NCBI RefSeq assembly: GCF_017347585.1
Contig: NZ_AP024480.1
Span: forward strand, 231,001 to 295,000
Direction: 5' to 3'
From: Caldicellulosiruptor diazotrophicus
GTDB lineage: Bacteria; Bacillota; Thermoanaerobacteria; Caldicellulosiruptorales; Caldicellulosiruptoraceae
Length of the DNA: 64,000 bases
Of this stretch, positions 50,003-59,198 are shown piece by piece. Position numbers and translations under genes: made by a program. The stretch's first letter is position 1, and each line of letters starts with the position of its first letter. The notes beneath the pieces were generated by a model that saw nothing but the letters and a program-made list of their open reading frames with translations, ran no database searches and had not been told where the DNA came from.

Positions 50003-52993
50003 TTAAACATTAGATGTTAATATACTATAACTTCCAAGGCCAAATGGCAAGATCATATAGCGTGATGTGAAGTTTTCAAAGTCAATAAAGCTCTGCGGAC
50101 GTCTGTACAGCTCATCAAACACGTCTGCTTTGTGGTTTGCTTCTATAAGGTTAAAAAGTGTGTTTGTTAAAATTATCTCGAGATCATTTTTGCCCTCATT
50201 TACATACTCTGTTATGTCAGCCAAAAACGGCTGGGAAAAAAGAGTGCATATTTTCTTGCCGTTTACAAACACTTTAGCAACTGCCGCATTGACACTATTG
50301 AGCTTTATATAAAATCTTTTTGAACTTTCTTTTGTAATCTCAAAAGAGCTTTTTAGACTTAGCGACCCAACATAAAAAGGATACCCGTCTTTTGTTATAT
50401 CAAAATGACATGGCTTTTTAGGCTCGGTTAAGATAAACCTTGTCTCATCAACGCAGATAAGAGAAAAGCTTCCTACAAGATAAATGGCTTCAACCTCAGT
50501 TGGTCTGTGGTTTTTGGAGTCTTTTACCCTCTCATGACAGCCAGGTGCTGTGATGTTGTTTGACTTTCTGCCACTTAGTACTATTTCATTTTTGCCTTCT
50601 TTGACAAAAGAGGTGATATCAATCTTGCCAATGTTAACATCTAAAAAGTTCTGGTCGGGCGAAAAACTTTCACTTTTTCTCTCAAATTTGACAGGCTGAT
50701 TGTTTACAAGAATCATATCGAGGTTCTCAGCACATTCTATTGCCACAAAAAGTTTTGACGGTACTTTTTCAACCTCAAAATAGTAGGTGGCTTTGAAAGG
50801 GGTTCCCTCTGGAAGATTATAAAAATGCTTGTGCCAAACCTGGGCACAATAACAATCTTCAAAAATTACCTTTCCATCAACTTCATATTTTATTTTGTCA
50901 AGTATTAGTATATTGTAGTTTTTAAGTTCTATGTCAAACTCACCGCTACCTGTTTTGTATTCAAAACTATTGTCAAATACAACGCCTGATATGACATTTT
51001 TTGTATTATGCGAAAGCTCCTTGCTAGATACCAAAAGACACAGGCTTGATGCAGGATACATTGTTGCATCAATCACAGCAAAGCCTTTTTCTTTTCTTAA
51101 TGTTGGAATCTTGAACACACCAAAATCTACAAGGTTTGCGACAAAAACATTTTTGTCAGTAGGAATTTTTATTGTGATTTCTGCTTCTCTTTGAAGGTCT
51201 GTGTTTGCCAAAAATATTATTCTGTTTCCATCATTTAGCTTTCTGCTCTGAAGTATGATTTTTTTAGCGTTTTGACCTGTCTTTTTATCAATTACTTCAA
51301 TATAAGTTGAAACCTCTTCTTTTAAGATATTCACAAGTTCATTCAAATCGGCAGCATTTATAAATTTCTCTTTTAAAGGAATATCAAACTTTTTGCCGTC
51401 TATCATGCAAAGTTCAAATCTTGAAAACATGAAATCTTTAAGTGCAACTACTTTGCCACCATTATTTACAAAGTCTTCCAAAAGTTCAAAAGTTGCCTTC
51501 CTTAAATTTGTAAGAGGCGGCAAGACAACTACTTTGTAGCTATAACTGCCAACTTTAATTTTGTCATTTTCAACTTGTGCATACTTTGATAGGATTATTT
51601 CATCGCCAAAGTGAAAGTCAATCTTGTTTGCTATGAGCTCTTTTACCGTTTTATCAAGCAAAATATCCAGCTTGTCCACGCTGTCATCAAACTTAGAATA
51701 CTCTGACCAGGCAGATGATATAGGGTGAAGTAAGAGCACATCAACATCTCTTTTGCCGAGCCCTGCTATGTACGAAATTCTTGCAAGATAGTCTGCAAAG
51801 AACTTTTCATCTTCCCACCATGGCTGCTGGTAAAAAAGGTTTGGTGGATAGTCTCTTTTTCTCTCACCTCTCATGGAATATAGGCTAAGATGTGGGTTTA
51901 TGTATGTTATACCAAGCACTGCCTGCCAGTCTGATATCCATTTTCTATGAAGAAAACTCACATGCTGCCCTGTTGTTCCAAAAGTTTCGCACAGTACTCC
52001 TTTTTTGTTAAGCTGCTCTGCAACCGATGATACCTGTTTCATTGTAACTACCTGCTCTAAATGTCTTGCAAGCTTATCAACTCCAGGAAGCTGCATGTAC
52101 TCATAGTGAGGCATTGCAGCGCCTATCCATTCAATCTGGCCACGCATTGTATCTTCAGCCATATAATGCCCTGTCATCATGACACCATTTTTTTCACACC
52201 ACTTTGCATAAGGAATAGTAAAGTTTTCTATGAACATTTCAAGCGCAATATCAAAAAAGTCAAATCTGACCTTGTGGTAATTGCCCACATTGAAGAAGAG
52301 CTCTTCAAAATGATCTTTTATATCATACCCTTTTTCCTGCAAGAACTTTTCTGGCAACTTTTCTGTCCATGGCAATGTAGCAATATCTTTGTAGTGTACC
52401 CTTAAATATGTTGGCTCATCTGTGAATATTCCCGGCATTGTATCGCCAAAATACTCTTGGCAATAGCTTTTGTATCTCTCATGTGTGAGGTTTATAAACT
52501 CCAAAGTTACCTCTTTTGAAAGAAGGTCAACGTAGCAGCTTCCGTTGAACCACTTGTCGCCAAGCTTCATTGTGCGCTTTGCAACAATGTACTTTACACC
52601 TTCATGCACAAAGCTTGATAAAACCTCATCATCTTGTTCTAACTGTTCTTCCTTTAAAAGTACTAAGAATTTGTGCCTGTAAGAAGGGTTTTTAAGGGCA
52701 ACTTCTCCGCCTGCAAAACCAGACGGCCACTTGTCCTCATCATAAAGCCATGCAAGCATGTTTAACTTTTTTGCATGTTCTATGCATTTTTTTACAAGGT
52801 AAAGCCACTCATCAGAAAGATACTCTGTCACAAGCCCAACCCTTGAGTGCATGAAAAAGCCACCATAACCTTTTTGGTGCATTTCGGTTATCTGGCGCAA
52901 AAGCTCTTCCTCTTTTAAATTGTCATTCCAGCTCCAGAAAGGTGCGCACCTGTAAAAATTATCTGGGTTTTTAAGTTTTTCTAAATCAAGCAT
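50003..52993 (-). CDS. GH106-like glycoside hydrolase (alpha-L-rhamnosidase-related), cytosolic
   Basis: A 996-residue protein without a signal peptide. The N-terminus has the pattern of large GH106-like and related enzymes (CAPFWSWNDNLKEEELLRQI, then GYGGFFMHSRVGL and WLYDEDKWPSGFAGG). Later parts include EPTYLRVHYKD, MMTGHYMAEDTMRGQIEW, PGVDKLARHLEQVVTMKQ and a C-terminal half of beta-sandwich domains. Members remove rhamnose or similar sugars from oligosaccharides. Exact family and linkage cannot be told by eye. It lies 32 bases behind the aldolase gene and likely feeds it. Confidence 0.75.
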   Translation of the reverse strand: MLDLEKLKNPDNFYRCAPFWSWNDNLKEEELLRQITEMHQKGYGGFFMHSRVGLVTEYLSDEWLYLVKKCIEHAKKLNMLAWLYDEDKWPSGFAGGEVALKNPSYRHKFLVLLKEEQLEQDDEVLSSFVHEGVKYIVAKRTMKLGDKWFNGSCYVDLLSKEVTLEFINLTHERYKSYCQEYFGDTMPGIFTDEPTYLRVHYKDIATLPWTEKLPEKFLQEKGYDIKDHFEELFFNVGNYHKVRFDFFDIALEMFIENFTIPYAKWCEKNGVMMTGHYMAEDTMRGQIEWIGAAMPHYEYMQLPGVDKLARHLEQVVTMKQVSSVAEQLNKKGVLCETFGTTGQHVSFLHRKWISDWQAVLGITYINPHLSLYSMRGERKRDYPPNLFYQQPWWEDEKFFADYLARISYIAGLGKRDVDVLLLHPISSAWSEYSKFDDSVDKLDILLDKTVKELIANKIDFHFGDEIILSKYAQVENDKIKVGSYSYKVVVLPPLTNLRKATFELLEDFVNNGGKVVALKDFMFSRFELCMIDGKKFDIPLKEKFINAADLNELVNILKEEVSTYIEVIDKKTGQNAKKIILQSRKLNDGNRIIFLANTDLQREAEITIKIPTDKNVFVANLVDFGVFKIPTLRKEKGFAVIDATMYPASSLCLLVSSKELSHNTKNVISGVVFDNSFEYKTGSGEFDIELKNYNILILDKIKYEVDGKVIFEDCYCAQVWHKHFYNLPEGTPFKATYYFEVEKVPSKLFVAIECAENLDMILVNNQPVKFERKSESFSPDQNFLDVNIGKIDITSFVKEGKNEIVLSGRKSNNITAPGCHERVKDSKNHRPTEVEAIYLVGSFSLICVDETRFILTEPKKPCHFDITKDGYPFYVGSLSLKSSFEITKESSKRFYIKLNSVNAAVAKVFVNGKKICTLFSQPFLADITEYVNEGKNDLEIILTNTLFNLIEANHKADVFDELYRRPQSFIDFENFTSRYMILPFGLGSYSILTSNV

Positions 52994-53025
52994 TTTTGGT
53001 CTCCTTTCTATATTATGCTTTTAAT

Positions 53026-53667
53026 TTATTTATCCTTTCTCAAATCCAAAACCTTTTGAATCTCCTCAGCGCTTAGAACCTGCGGTGTGCCTATTTGACT
53101 TGATAAAAATAAAATCTTTGCCCAGAACTCAACAACCTCAAGCTTGTAAAATGCCATCTCCAAGTGCTTGTCGTATGTCAAAACACCATGGTTTGAAAGA
53201 AGTACAGCATCATAGTCTTTTATAAATGGTGCTATTGACTCTGGTACCTCAACTGTTGAAGGTGTTGCGAACGGCGCAACAGGAATGTACCCGCCAAAGA
53301 TGAAAACAGACTCTGCTAAAATTGGTTTGTCAAGAGGCTTTCTTAAGACTGCAAATGTGGTTGCATAAGGTGAGTGTGCATGAACACAGGCATTAACATC
53401 TTCTCTTTCTTGATAGACTTTAAGGTGCATCTTTATCTCAGAGGATGGCTTGTAGTTTGACTTTTCAATAATTTTACCTTCTATATCAATTAGAACAAGC
53501 ATATCTTCACTCAAAAAACCTTTTGATACCCCAGAAGGTGTTGTAATAATTTTATCCTTGTCCACTCTAACAGAGATGTTTCCATCAGGTCCGCTAATAT
53601 AACCTCTTTCGTACATGATTCTTCCAATTCTGCATATCTGTGTTTTGATATTTCTTATATCCTGCAT
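53026..53667 (-). CDS. Class II aldolase, FucA/RhaD-like
   Basis: A 213-residue protein (ATG 53667 with GAAAGGTGG six bases before). It has the class II aldolase pattern: GPDGNISVRVDKDKI, SGVSKGF, KPSSEIKMHL (catalytic Glu), ACVHAHSPYATTFA (zinc His pair) and LLSNHGVLTYDKHLEMAFYKLEVVEF (third zinc His). It cleaves fuculose- or rhamnulose-1-phosphate, or a related ketose phosphate, into lactaldehyde or glycolaldehyde and DHAP. It leads the operon with the glycosidase and the corrinoid protein. Confidence 0.92.
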   Translation of the reverse strand: MQDIRNIKTQICRIGRIMYERGYISGPDGNISVRVDKDKIITTPSGVSKGFLSEDMLVLIDIEGKIIEKSNYKPSSEIKMHLKVYQEREDVNACVHAHSPYATTFAVLRKPLDKPILAESVFIFGGYIPVAPFATPSTVEVPESIAPFIKDYDAVLLSNHGVLTYDKHLEMAFYKLEVVEFWAKILFLSSQIGTPQVLSAEEIQKVLDLRKDK

Positions 53668-53815
53668 TTTTTCCACCTTTCTTTTAAATTATATTGTCGT
53701 GATATTGTTTTATTTTGATTTTTTGTTCTATTTTATTTTACAATTATTTGATTGATTTGAAAATACCCAAACTTGACTTTTTGAAAACTTTGAAGATGCT
53801 TTTAAAAAATTGATG

Positions 53816-53853
53816 TGCAAACATTTGCATTATAAAAAGAAAAGTGATAAAAT
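53816..53853 (+). promoter_or_regulatory. GH13 promoter with LacI-type operator
   Basis: TGCAAACATTTGCA (53816-53829) is a perfect 14-bp palindrome apart from its centre, and overlaps the -35 TTGCAT (53825-53830). A 17-base spacer and TAAAAT (53848-53853) complete the promoter. Confidence 0.7.
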
Positions 53854-53903
53854 AAATTTCAATGTTGTATCTCGAAAAATATTTTAAAAGGAGAGTGCAC
53901 AGT

Positions 53904-55634
53904 TTGCAGGTTCTTCACAATCAAGTTCATGACGTTTTTGCTCTGAGCAGAAATAAGTTCTATGTAAGACTATGGGTGCAAAAAGGTTTTGTAAGAAGTG
54001 TCAGTTTGATATTCTCAGACAGATATGATTTGAATGTGCAGAAAGTAAAGATGGATTTTTACATGAATGTTGGAAATTTTGAGGTGTATACAGCACAGGT
54101 ACAAAATAGAACGCCAAGATTTGCGTATAAATTCTTGATTGAACTTTTAGATGGGAATTTTAAAATGTTTAACCAGTTTGGGATTACAGATACCGAAGAA
54201 AACCTTTATTTTGATGCTTTTCAGTTTCCATATGCAAATGAAGCAGATATATTTGAGAAACCTTCTTTTATAGAGGGCTTGGTTGTCTACGAGATATTCC
54301 CTGATAGATTCAAAAGAAGCAAAAAACAAGTACACAGTAATAAGTTATTTGATTGGAATTACTGCAGCTGGGATGTACCAGGCTCTGAAGTTTTTCTTGG
54401 TGGTGATTTTGCAGGCATAAAAGAAAAAATAGAGTATTTTAAAGCTCTTGGAATAAATGCCATTTATCTTACACCAATTTTTAAATCAAACTCAAGCCAT
54501 CGATACAACGTTGACGACTATTTTGATGTTGACCCACTTTTGGGTACAAAAGAAGAGTTCAAAGAACTTGTTGACAATCTTCACGAAAATGGCATCCGAA
54601 TAATACTTGACATGGTTTTTAACCACACAGGCGTTGGATTTTTTGCTTTTCAGGATATTATAAAAAATGGAAAGAATTCAAAATATTATAGCTGGTATAA
54701 TATAAAGTCTTTACCAGTAGATATCCGAAAAGGTAACTATGAGACCTTTGCAACAAATGTAAACAGCATGCCGAGAATAAATACTTCAAACAAAGAGGTT
54801 CAGGATTTCTTTTTGGAGGTTTTAAAGTACTGGCTTTTGGAGTTTGACGTTGACGGCTTTAGATTTGATGTTGCTAACGAGCTTGACAAAAACTTTCTAA
54901 GAAGGATAAGAAGGGTGCTAAAAGCCACAAAAAAAGATGTTATTCTAATTGGTGAGGTTATGCACAGAAGCGAAAACTTTTTGATGGGAGACATGTTTGA
55001 CGGGGTGATGAACTACTTTTCGTGGGAGGTTTTTGCAAGATATTTGATGGGTAAATATAATGCAGAGGATGCATCAAGAATTTTGGCAGATTACAGGCTA
55101 AAATTTAATCCTGTACTATTTTCATGCCAGCTGAACCTCATTGGCAGCCACGACACAGAAAGGGTTTTAACAAGACTTGGAGACAAAAAACTTGCAATGC
55201 TTGCAGCAGTGTACAACCTTACCTATCAGGGAATTCCTATGATTTACTATGGCGATGAGATTGGAATGGAAGGCGGTCATGACCCTGACTGCAGAAGGGG
55301 GATGATATGGGAAGAAAAAAAGCAGGACAAGGAGATTTTTAACCTGTACAGAAGATTGATTGCCCTTAAAAAGGCATCTTCGGCTCTAAATAGTGACAAT
55401 GTAAGAGAAGTTCCAATTGGTGATGTACTTTGTTTTGAAAGAAAAAGTGAAAGTGAAGCTGTGTACATTCTTTTTAATCCACGCAAAGCTTTGCAAAAAG
55501 TAAGGCTGTGGTCAGAGTTTATTGTCGACAGGGAGATTGAATTTTTCAGCACACAGCAGAAAATTAAAAATCATTCATGCTATATTGATGTTGAGCTAAG
55601 TCCGGAGAGCTACGAAATTGTAATTGTTAAATAA
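53904..55634 (+). CDS. GH13 neopullulanase/cyclomaltodextrinase-like, cytosolic
   Basis: A protein of about 576 residues. TTG 53904 has AAAAGGAGAG eight bases upstream; an ATG at 53862 would add 14 residues without a site. The N-terminal domain of about 110 residues is a CBM34-like beta domain, then the TIM barrel: ILDMVFNHTG (I), DVDGFRFDVANEL (II, nucleophile), VILIGEVMH (III, Glu) and LIGSHDTERV (IV). YEIFPDRFKRSKKQ is typical of the neopullulanase branch. No signal peptide. It trims imported maltodextrins or pullulan fragments. Confidence 0.93.
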   Translation: MQVLHNQVHDVFALSRNKFYVRLWVQKGFVRSVSLIFSDRYDLNVQKVKMDFYMNVGNFEVYTAQVQNRTPRFAYKFLIELLDGNFKMFNQFGITDTEENLYFDAFQFPYANEADIFEKPSFIEGLVVYEIFPDRFKRSKKQVHSNKLFDWNYCSWDVPGSEVFLGGDFAGIKEKIEYFKALGINAIYLTPIFKSNSSHRYNVDDYFDVDPLLGTKEEFKELVDNLHENGIRIILDMVFNHTGVGFFAFQDIIKNGKNSKYYSWYNIKSLPVDIRKGNYETFATNVNSMPRINTSNKEVQDFFLEVLKYWLLEFDVDGFRFDVANELDKNFLRRIRRVLKATKKDVILIGEVMHRSENFLMGDMFDGVMNYFSWEVFARYLMGKYNAEDASRILADYRLKFNPVLFSCQLNLIGSHDTERVLTRLGDKKLAMLAAVYNLTYQGIPMIYYGDEIGMEGGHDPDCRRGMIWEEKKQDKEIFNLYRRLIALKKASSALNSDNVREVPIGDVLCFERKSESEAVYILFNPRKALQKVRLWSEFIVDREIEFFSTQQKIKNHSCYIDVELSPESYEIVIVK

Positions 55635-55660
55635 ATTCTTATAAAAAGGCTAAAAAAATG

Positions 55661-55712
55661 TTGACACGTAAGAAAGATAATTGTATAATATCTTCAAGAG
55701 CAAACGATTGCA
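55661..55712 (+). promoter_or_regulatory. malF promoter with LacI-type operator
   Basis: TTGACA (55661-55666), a 17-base spacer and TATAAT (55684-55689) are perfect consensus. AGCAAACGATTGCA (55699-55712) lies just past the start site, so a bound LacI would block elongation. Confidence 0.75.
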
Positions 55713-55740
55713 CATTCTATTTCAAAGGAGGAAAAAGATT

Positions 55741-56649
55741 ATGAAAAAGCGCGAGCCAATAGGTTATGTATATCTTGCGCCAGCTTTGATATCCATGGCA
55801 GTGCTATCTTTTTTTCCTATTGCCATGACAGTGTACTATGCATTTACAAATTTTAATCTCAATCACATGGAAGACTACAAATTTGTAGGATTTAAGAACT
55901 TTGTTGATATCATAACAGGACCTTTCAAAGAGGTATTTGCGCCAACATTTGCATGGACATTTACATTTGCACTTGTTACAGTTCTTATCAATTTTGCAGT
56001 GGGGCTTTTGCTTGCTGTGCTTCTTAACAACAAATTTATGAAAGAGACAAATATTTACAGGTCAATATTAATAATCCCATGGGCCATACCAGGAACAATT
56101 GCTTCATTAGCATGGCAGGGACTTTTGAATGAAGAGTATGGGGCTATTAATATGCTTTTAAAAACCTTTCATATAAATCCACTGCCTTGGATGACAGACC
56201 CTTTTTGGGCTAAGATAAGCATATTTATTGTTAATCTGTGGCTTTCATACCCGTTTATGATGAATGCATCACTTGGTGCTCTTCAGTCAATTCCACCAGA
56301 ACTTTACGAGGTTGCTGAGATAGACGGTGCTGGCTGGTTTACAAAGCTATTTAAAATTACAATACCTATGATTGTACCAACAGCTCTTCCAATTTTGATT
56401 TCATCGTTTGCATATGCTTTCAATAACTTCAACGTTGTATACCTTGTGACAGGCGGCGGACCTGCAAGGCTTGACACTCAGTTTGCAGGGCACACAGACC
56501 TTCTTGTTTCAACAACATACAAGCTTACAATGCAGTTTTACAGGTACGATTTGGCCTCTGCAATGTCAATCATAATCTTCTTTATAGTGGGAACAATTTC
56601 GCTTATCAACATGAAGCTGACAAGAGCGTTTGAAGGTGGTGAAAGATAA
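55741..56649 (+). CDS. Maltodextrin ABC transporter permease, MalF-like
   Basis: A 302-residue membrane protein (ATG 55741 after AAAGGAGG). Six helices, beginning PIGYVYLAPALISMAVLSFF. The EAA loop is EVAEIDGAGWFTKLFKITIP and the GGGPARLDTQFAGHTDLLVS segment is typical of maltose/maltodextrin MalF proteins. It forms the channel with the next gene. No ATPase gene is in the operon. Confidence 0.94.
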   Translation: MKKREPIGYVYLAPALISMAVLSFFPIAMTVYYAFTNFNLNHMEDYKFVGFKNFVDIITGPFKEVFAPTFAWTFTFALVTVLINFAVGLLLAVLLNNKFMKETNIYRSILIIPWAIPGTIASLAWQGLLNEEYGAINMLLKTFHINPLPWMTDPFWAKISIFIVNLWLSYPFMMNASLGALQSIPPELYEVAEIDGAGWFTKLFKITIPMIVPTALPILISSFAYAFNNFNVVYLVTGGGPARLDTQFAGHTDLLVSTTYKLTMQFYRYDLASAMSIIIFFIVGTISLINMKLTRAFEGGER

Positions 56650-57518
56650 TGGTTGGAAGAGAGTATATGACAAGGCAGGATGCTATTGTTCTGTGGATAT
56701 CAAGAGTGATTATTTGGGTTGCGATAATACTGTCACTACTTCCTACATGGTTTATTATAGTTGCGTCGGTATCAAAAGGTGGGGCGTTCTTCCAGTCATC
56801 ATTTTTCCCAAAGGAGATTACGTTTGAAAACTATATTGAGCTTTTTAGGAAAAAGAGCAGTCCTTCTCAGACACTGCCTGATTTTGTGATGTGGGTCAAA
56901 AATAGCTTGATTGTGTGTTTTGGAGTTGCATTCTTGCAGATTTTCATGACAGCCCCAGCAGCATATGCATTTTCAAGAATAAATTTTGTTGGAAGGAAAA
57001 ACGGACTCAAAACACTTTTGATATTGCAGATGTTTCCAACATTTATGGCAATGCCTGCGATTTATGGTCTTTTGGCAAAGTTCAATCTTCTTGACAATCT
57101 TTTTGCGCTCATTCTGGTACTGGCAGGTGGTTCTGCGTTTAACATCTGGCTTTTGAAAGGAAACATGGACCAGATACCATACGAGATTGATGAGGCAGCA
57201 ATAATTGACGGTGCAGGACATTTTCTAATTTTCAGAAAGATTATTCTACCACTTACTGCTCCAATGCTTGCTGTGATGTTTATCTGGAGTTTTAACGGTG
57301 TGTTCAATGAGTTTTTACTTTCCAGCTTAGTTTTGCAGTCACCTGAAAATGCAACAGTCCCGATTGGACTTAGAAACTTTATAAACAACCAGTTTTCAGC
57401 TAACTGGCCTATGTTCTCAGCAGCATCAATATTGGCATCACTGCCAATTGTGATTATATACATGGCGCTTCAAAAACAGATTCAGAGCGGTCTTGCAGCA
57501 GGTGCTGTCAAGGGTTAA
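56649..57518 (+). CDS. Maltodextrin ABC transporter permease, MalG-like
   Basis: A 289-residue membrane protein whose ATG overlaps the malF stop by one base. It has six helices, an EAA loop reading EAAIIDGAGHFLIFRKIILP, and ends LQKQIQSGLAAGAVKG, as in maltose MalG. The ribosome site (GGTGG) lies within the malF end. Partner of malF and of the malE protein encoded 3 kb downstream. Confidence 0.94.
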   Translation: MVGREYMTRQDAIVLWISRVIIWVAIILSLLPTWFIIVASVSKGGAFFQSSFFPKEITFENYIELFRKKSSPSQTLPDFVMWVKNSLIVCFGVAFLQIFMTAPAAYAFSRINFVGRKNGLKTLLILQMFPTFMAMPAIYGLLAKFNLLDNLFALILVLAGGSAFNIWLLKGNMDQIPYEIDEAAIIDGAGHFLIFRKIILPLTAPMLAVMFIWSFNGVFNEFLLSSLVLQSPENATVPIGLRNFINNQFSANWPMFSAASILASLPIVIIYMALQKQIQSGLAAGAVKG

Positions 57519-57569
57519 TTTTGTATTTGATTTTGCAAGAAAACAATTTTATAAGGAGGAGTTGATTCA

Positions 57570-59192
57570 ATGAAAAAACTACCTACTGTTGCGTATTTTA
57601 GCATGGAGTTCGGTCTTGATTCTAACTTTAAAATCTATGCAGGGGGGCTTGGAATACTTGCAGGCGACTATTTAAAAGCTGCAAAAGACCTTGGATACCC
57701 TGTTGTAGGTGTTGGAATACTGTGGAAACAAGGGTATAACAAACAGATTGTTACAGAAGAATATGGTGTGATTGATGCTTTTCCAATCTATCGGTACAAC
57801 TTTTTAAAAGACACAGGTGTAAAGGTAAAGGTAAGAATAAGAAACAGAGATGTATACTGCAAGGTATGGAAGGTTGATAATTTCGAGAACGCAGACCTTT
57901 ACCTTCTTGATACTGACCTTCCTGAAAATAGCGACAGGTGGATTACAGGACAGTTGTATGGCTGGTTTGGGGAAGAAAGAGTTGCTCAAGAGATGGTTTT
58001 GGGTATTGGCGGTGTGAGAGCTTTAAAAGAGCTTGGTATCAAGGTTGATGTGTATCATTTCAACGAAGGACATGCTGTATTTGCTGGACTTGAGCTTGTA
58101 AGGCATTATATGGAGGAAAAAGGTCTTTCATTTGTTCAGGCATTATCTAAAGCAAGAGAAAAGATTGTGTTTACAACGCATACACCTGTTGAGGCAGGGA
58201 ATGAAACACATCCTTTAAAACTCCTTATGTACATGGGTGCAAACTTGAACTTAACTGAAGAACAACTTGTTTATATTGGCGGTGCACCTTTTAACATGAC
58301 AGTTGCAGCGTTAAGACTTGCTCGTATTTCAAATGCTGTATCTGACCTTCACAGAATAACAGCAAATGCTATGTGGGCTCAGGTTGATAGAAGAAGCAGA
58401 ATAATTGGTATCACAAACGGTGTTCATGTTGGAACATGGGCGGACAGAAGAATATTAGAATCAAGACACAATCCTGAAAAGCTTTGGCACACACATACTC
58501 AAATAAAACGTGAGCTTTTGGATTTTGTTGAAAAAAGAACAGGTGTTAAGTTAAGAGAAGACGTTTTAACCATCGGATTTGCAAGAAGGGCGGCTCCATA
58601 TAAGCGAAGCGACCTCATTTTCAGGGACAAAGAAGCGGCTGACAAGATGTTCAAAAACGATTTACAGATAATCTTTGCAGGCAAAAGCCACCCACTTGAT
58701 GACACTGGTAAAGAGATTGTCAACAATATCATTGCAATGTCCAAAAAGTATCCCGGCAAGGTTGTGTTCTTGGAAGACTATGACATGGAAATTGGCAAGA
58801 TGCTCACGCGCGGATGCGATATCTGGCTGAACAACCCACGAAGACCTTTAGAGGCGTGCGGAACCTCGGGAATGAAAGCTGCAATGAACGGTGTTTTGAA
58901 CGTTTCAACCTTAGATGGATGGTGGCCTGAGGCGTGCCAGCATGGAATCAATGGGTGGCAGATTGGCGATGGGTTTGAATCAAAAGATGAAAAAGAGCAG
59001 GATAATCACGACCTTAAGAGTTTAGTTAATGTCATGCAAAACGAGGTAATACCAACATACTACAAAAACAGAGATAAATGGGTAAAGATGATGCAAAACA
59101 GCATAGAATCTACACTTGAAAAGTTCTCTGCAGAGAGGATGGTAAAAGAATATTACGAAAAGATGTACATCCCAAAACTCCACGAGGATTGA
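57570..59192 (+). CDS. glgP: Alpha-glucan (maltodextrin) phosphorylase, short GT35 type
   Basis: A 540-residue PLP enzyme that cuts maltodextrins with phosphate to glucose-1-phosphate. It belongs to the short, compact class of about 540 residues. It opens VAYFSMEFGLDSNFKIYAGGLGILAGDYLKAAKDLG-type (shortened here) and has VYHFNEGHAVFAGLEL, FTTHTPVEAGNE, IGFARRAAPYKRSDL and the PLP-lysine site CGTSGMKAAMNG. Its ATG is preceded by ATAAGGAGG. Being in the mal operon, it handles imported maltodextrins. Confidence 0.94.
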   Translation: MKKLPTVAYFSMEFGLDSNFKIYAGGLGILAGDYLKAAKDLGYPVVGVGILWKQGYNKQIVTEEYGVIDAFPIYRYNFLKDTGVKVKVRIRNRDVYCKVWKVDNFENADLYLLDTDLPENSDRWITGQLYGWFGEERVAQEMVLGIGGVRALKELGIKVDVYHFNEGHAVFAGLELVRHYMEEKGLSFVQALSKAREKIVFTTHTPVEAGNETHPLKLLMYMGANLNLTEEQLVYIGGAPFNMTVAALRLARISNAVSDLHRITANAMWAQVDRRSRIIGITNGVHVGTWADRRILESRHNPEKLWHTHTQIKRELLDFVEKRTGVKLREDVLTIGFARRAAPYKRSDLIFRDKEAADKMFKNDLQIIFAGKSHPLDDTGKEIVNNIIAMSKKYPGKVVFLEDYDMEIGKMLTRGCDIWLNNPRRPLEACGTSGMKAAMNGVLNVSTLDGWWPEACQHGINGWQIGDGFESKDEKEQDNHDLKSLVNVMQNEVIPTYYKNRDKWVKMMQNSIESTLEKFSAERMVKEYYEKMYIPKLHED

Positions 59193-59198
59193 TAGGTG

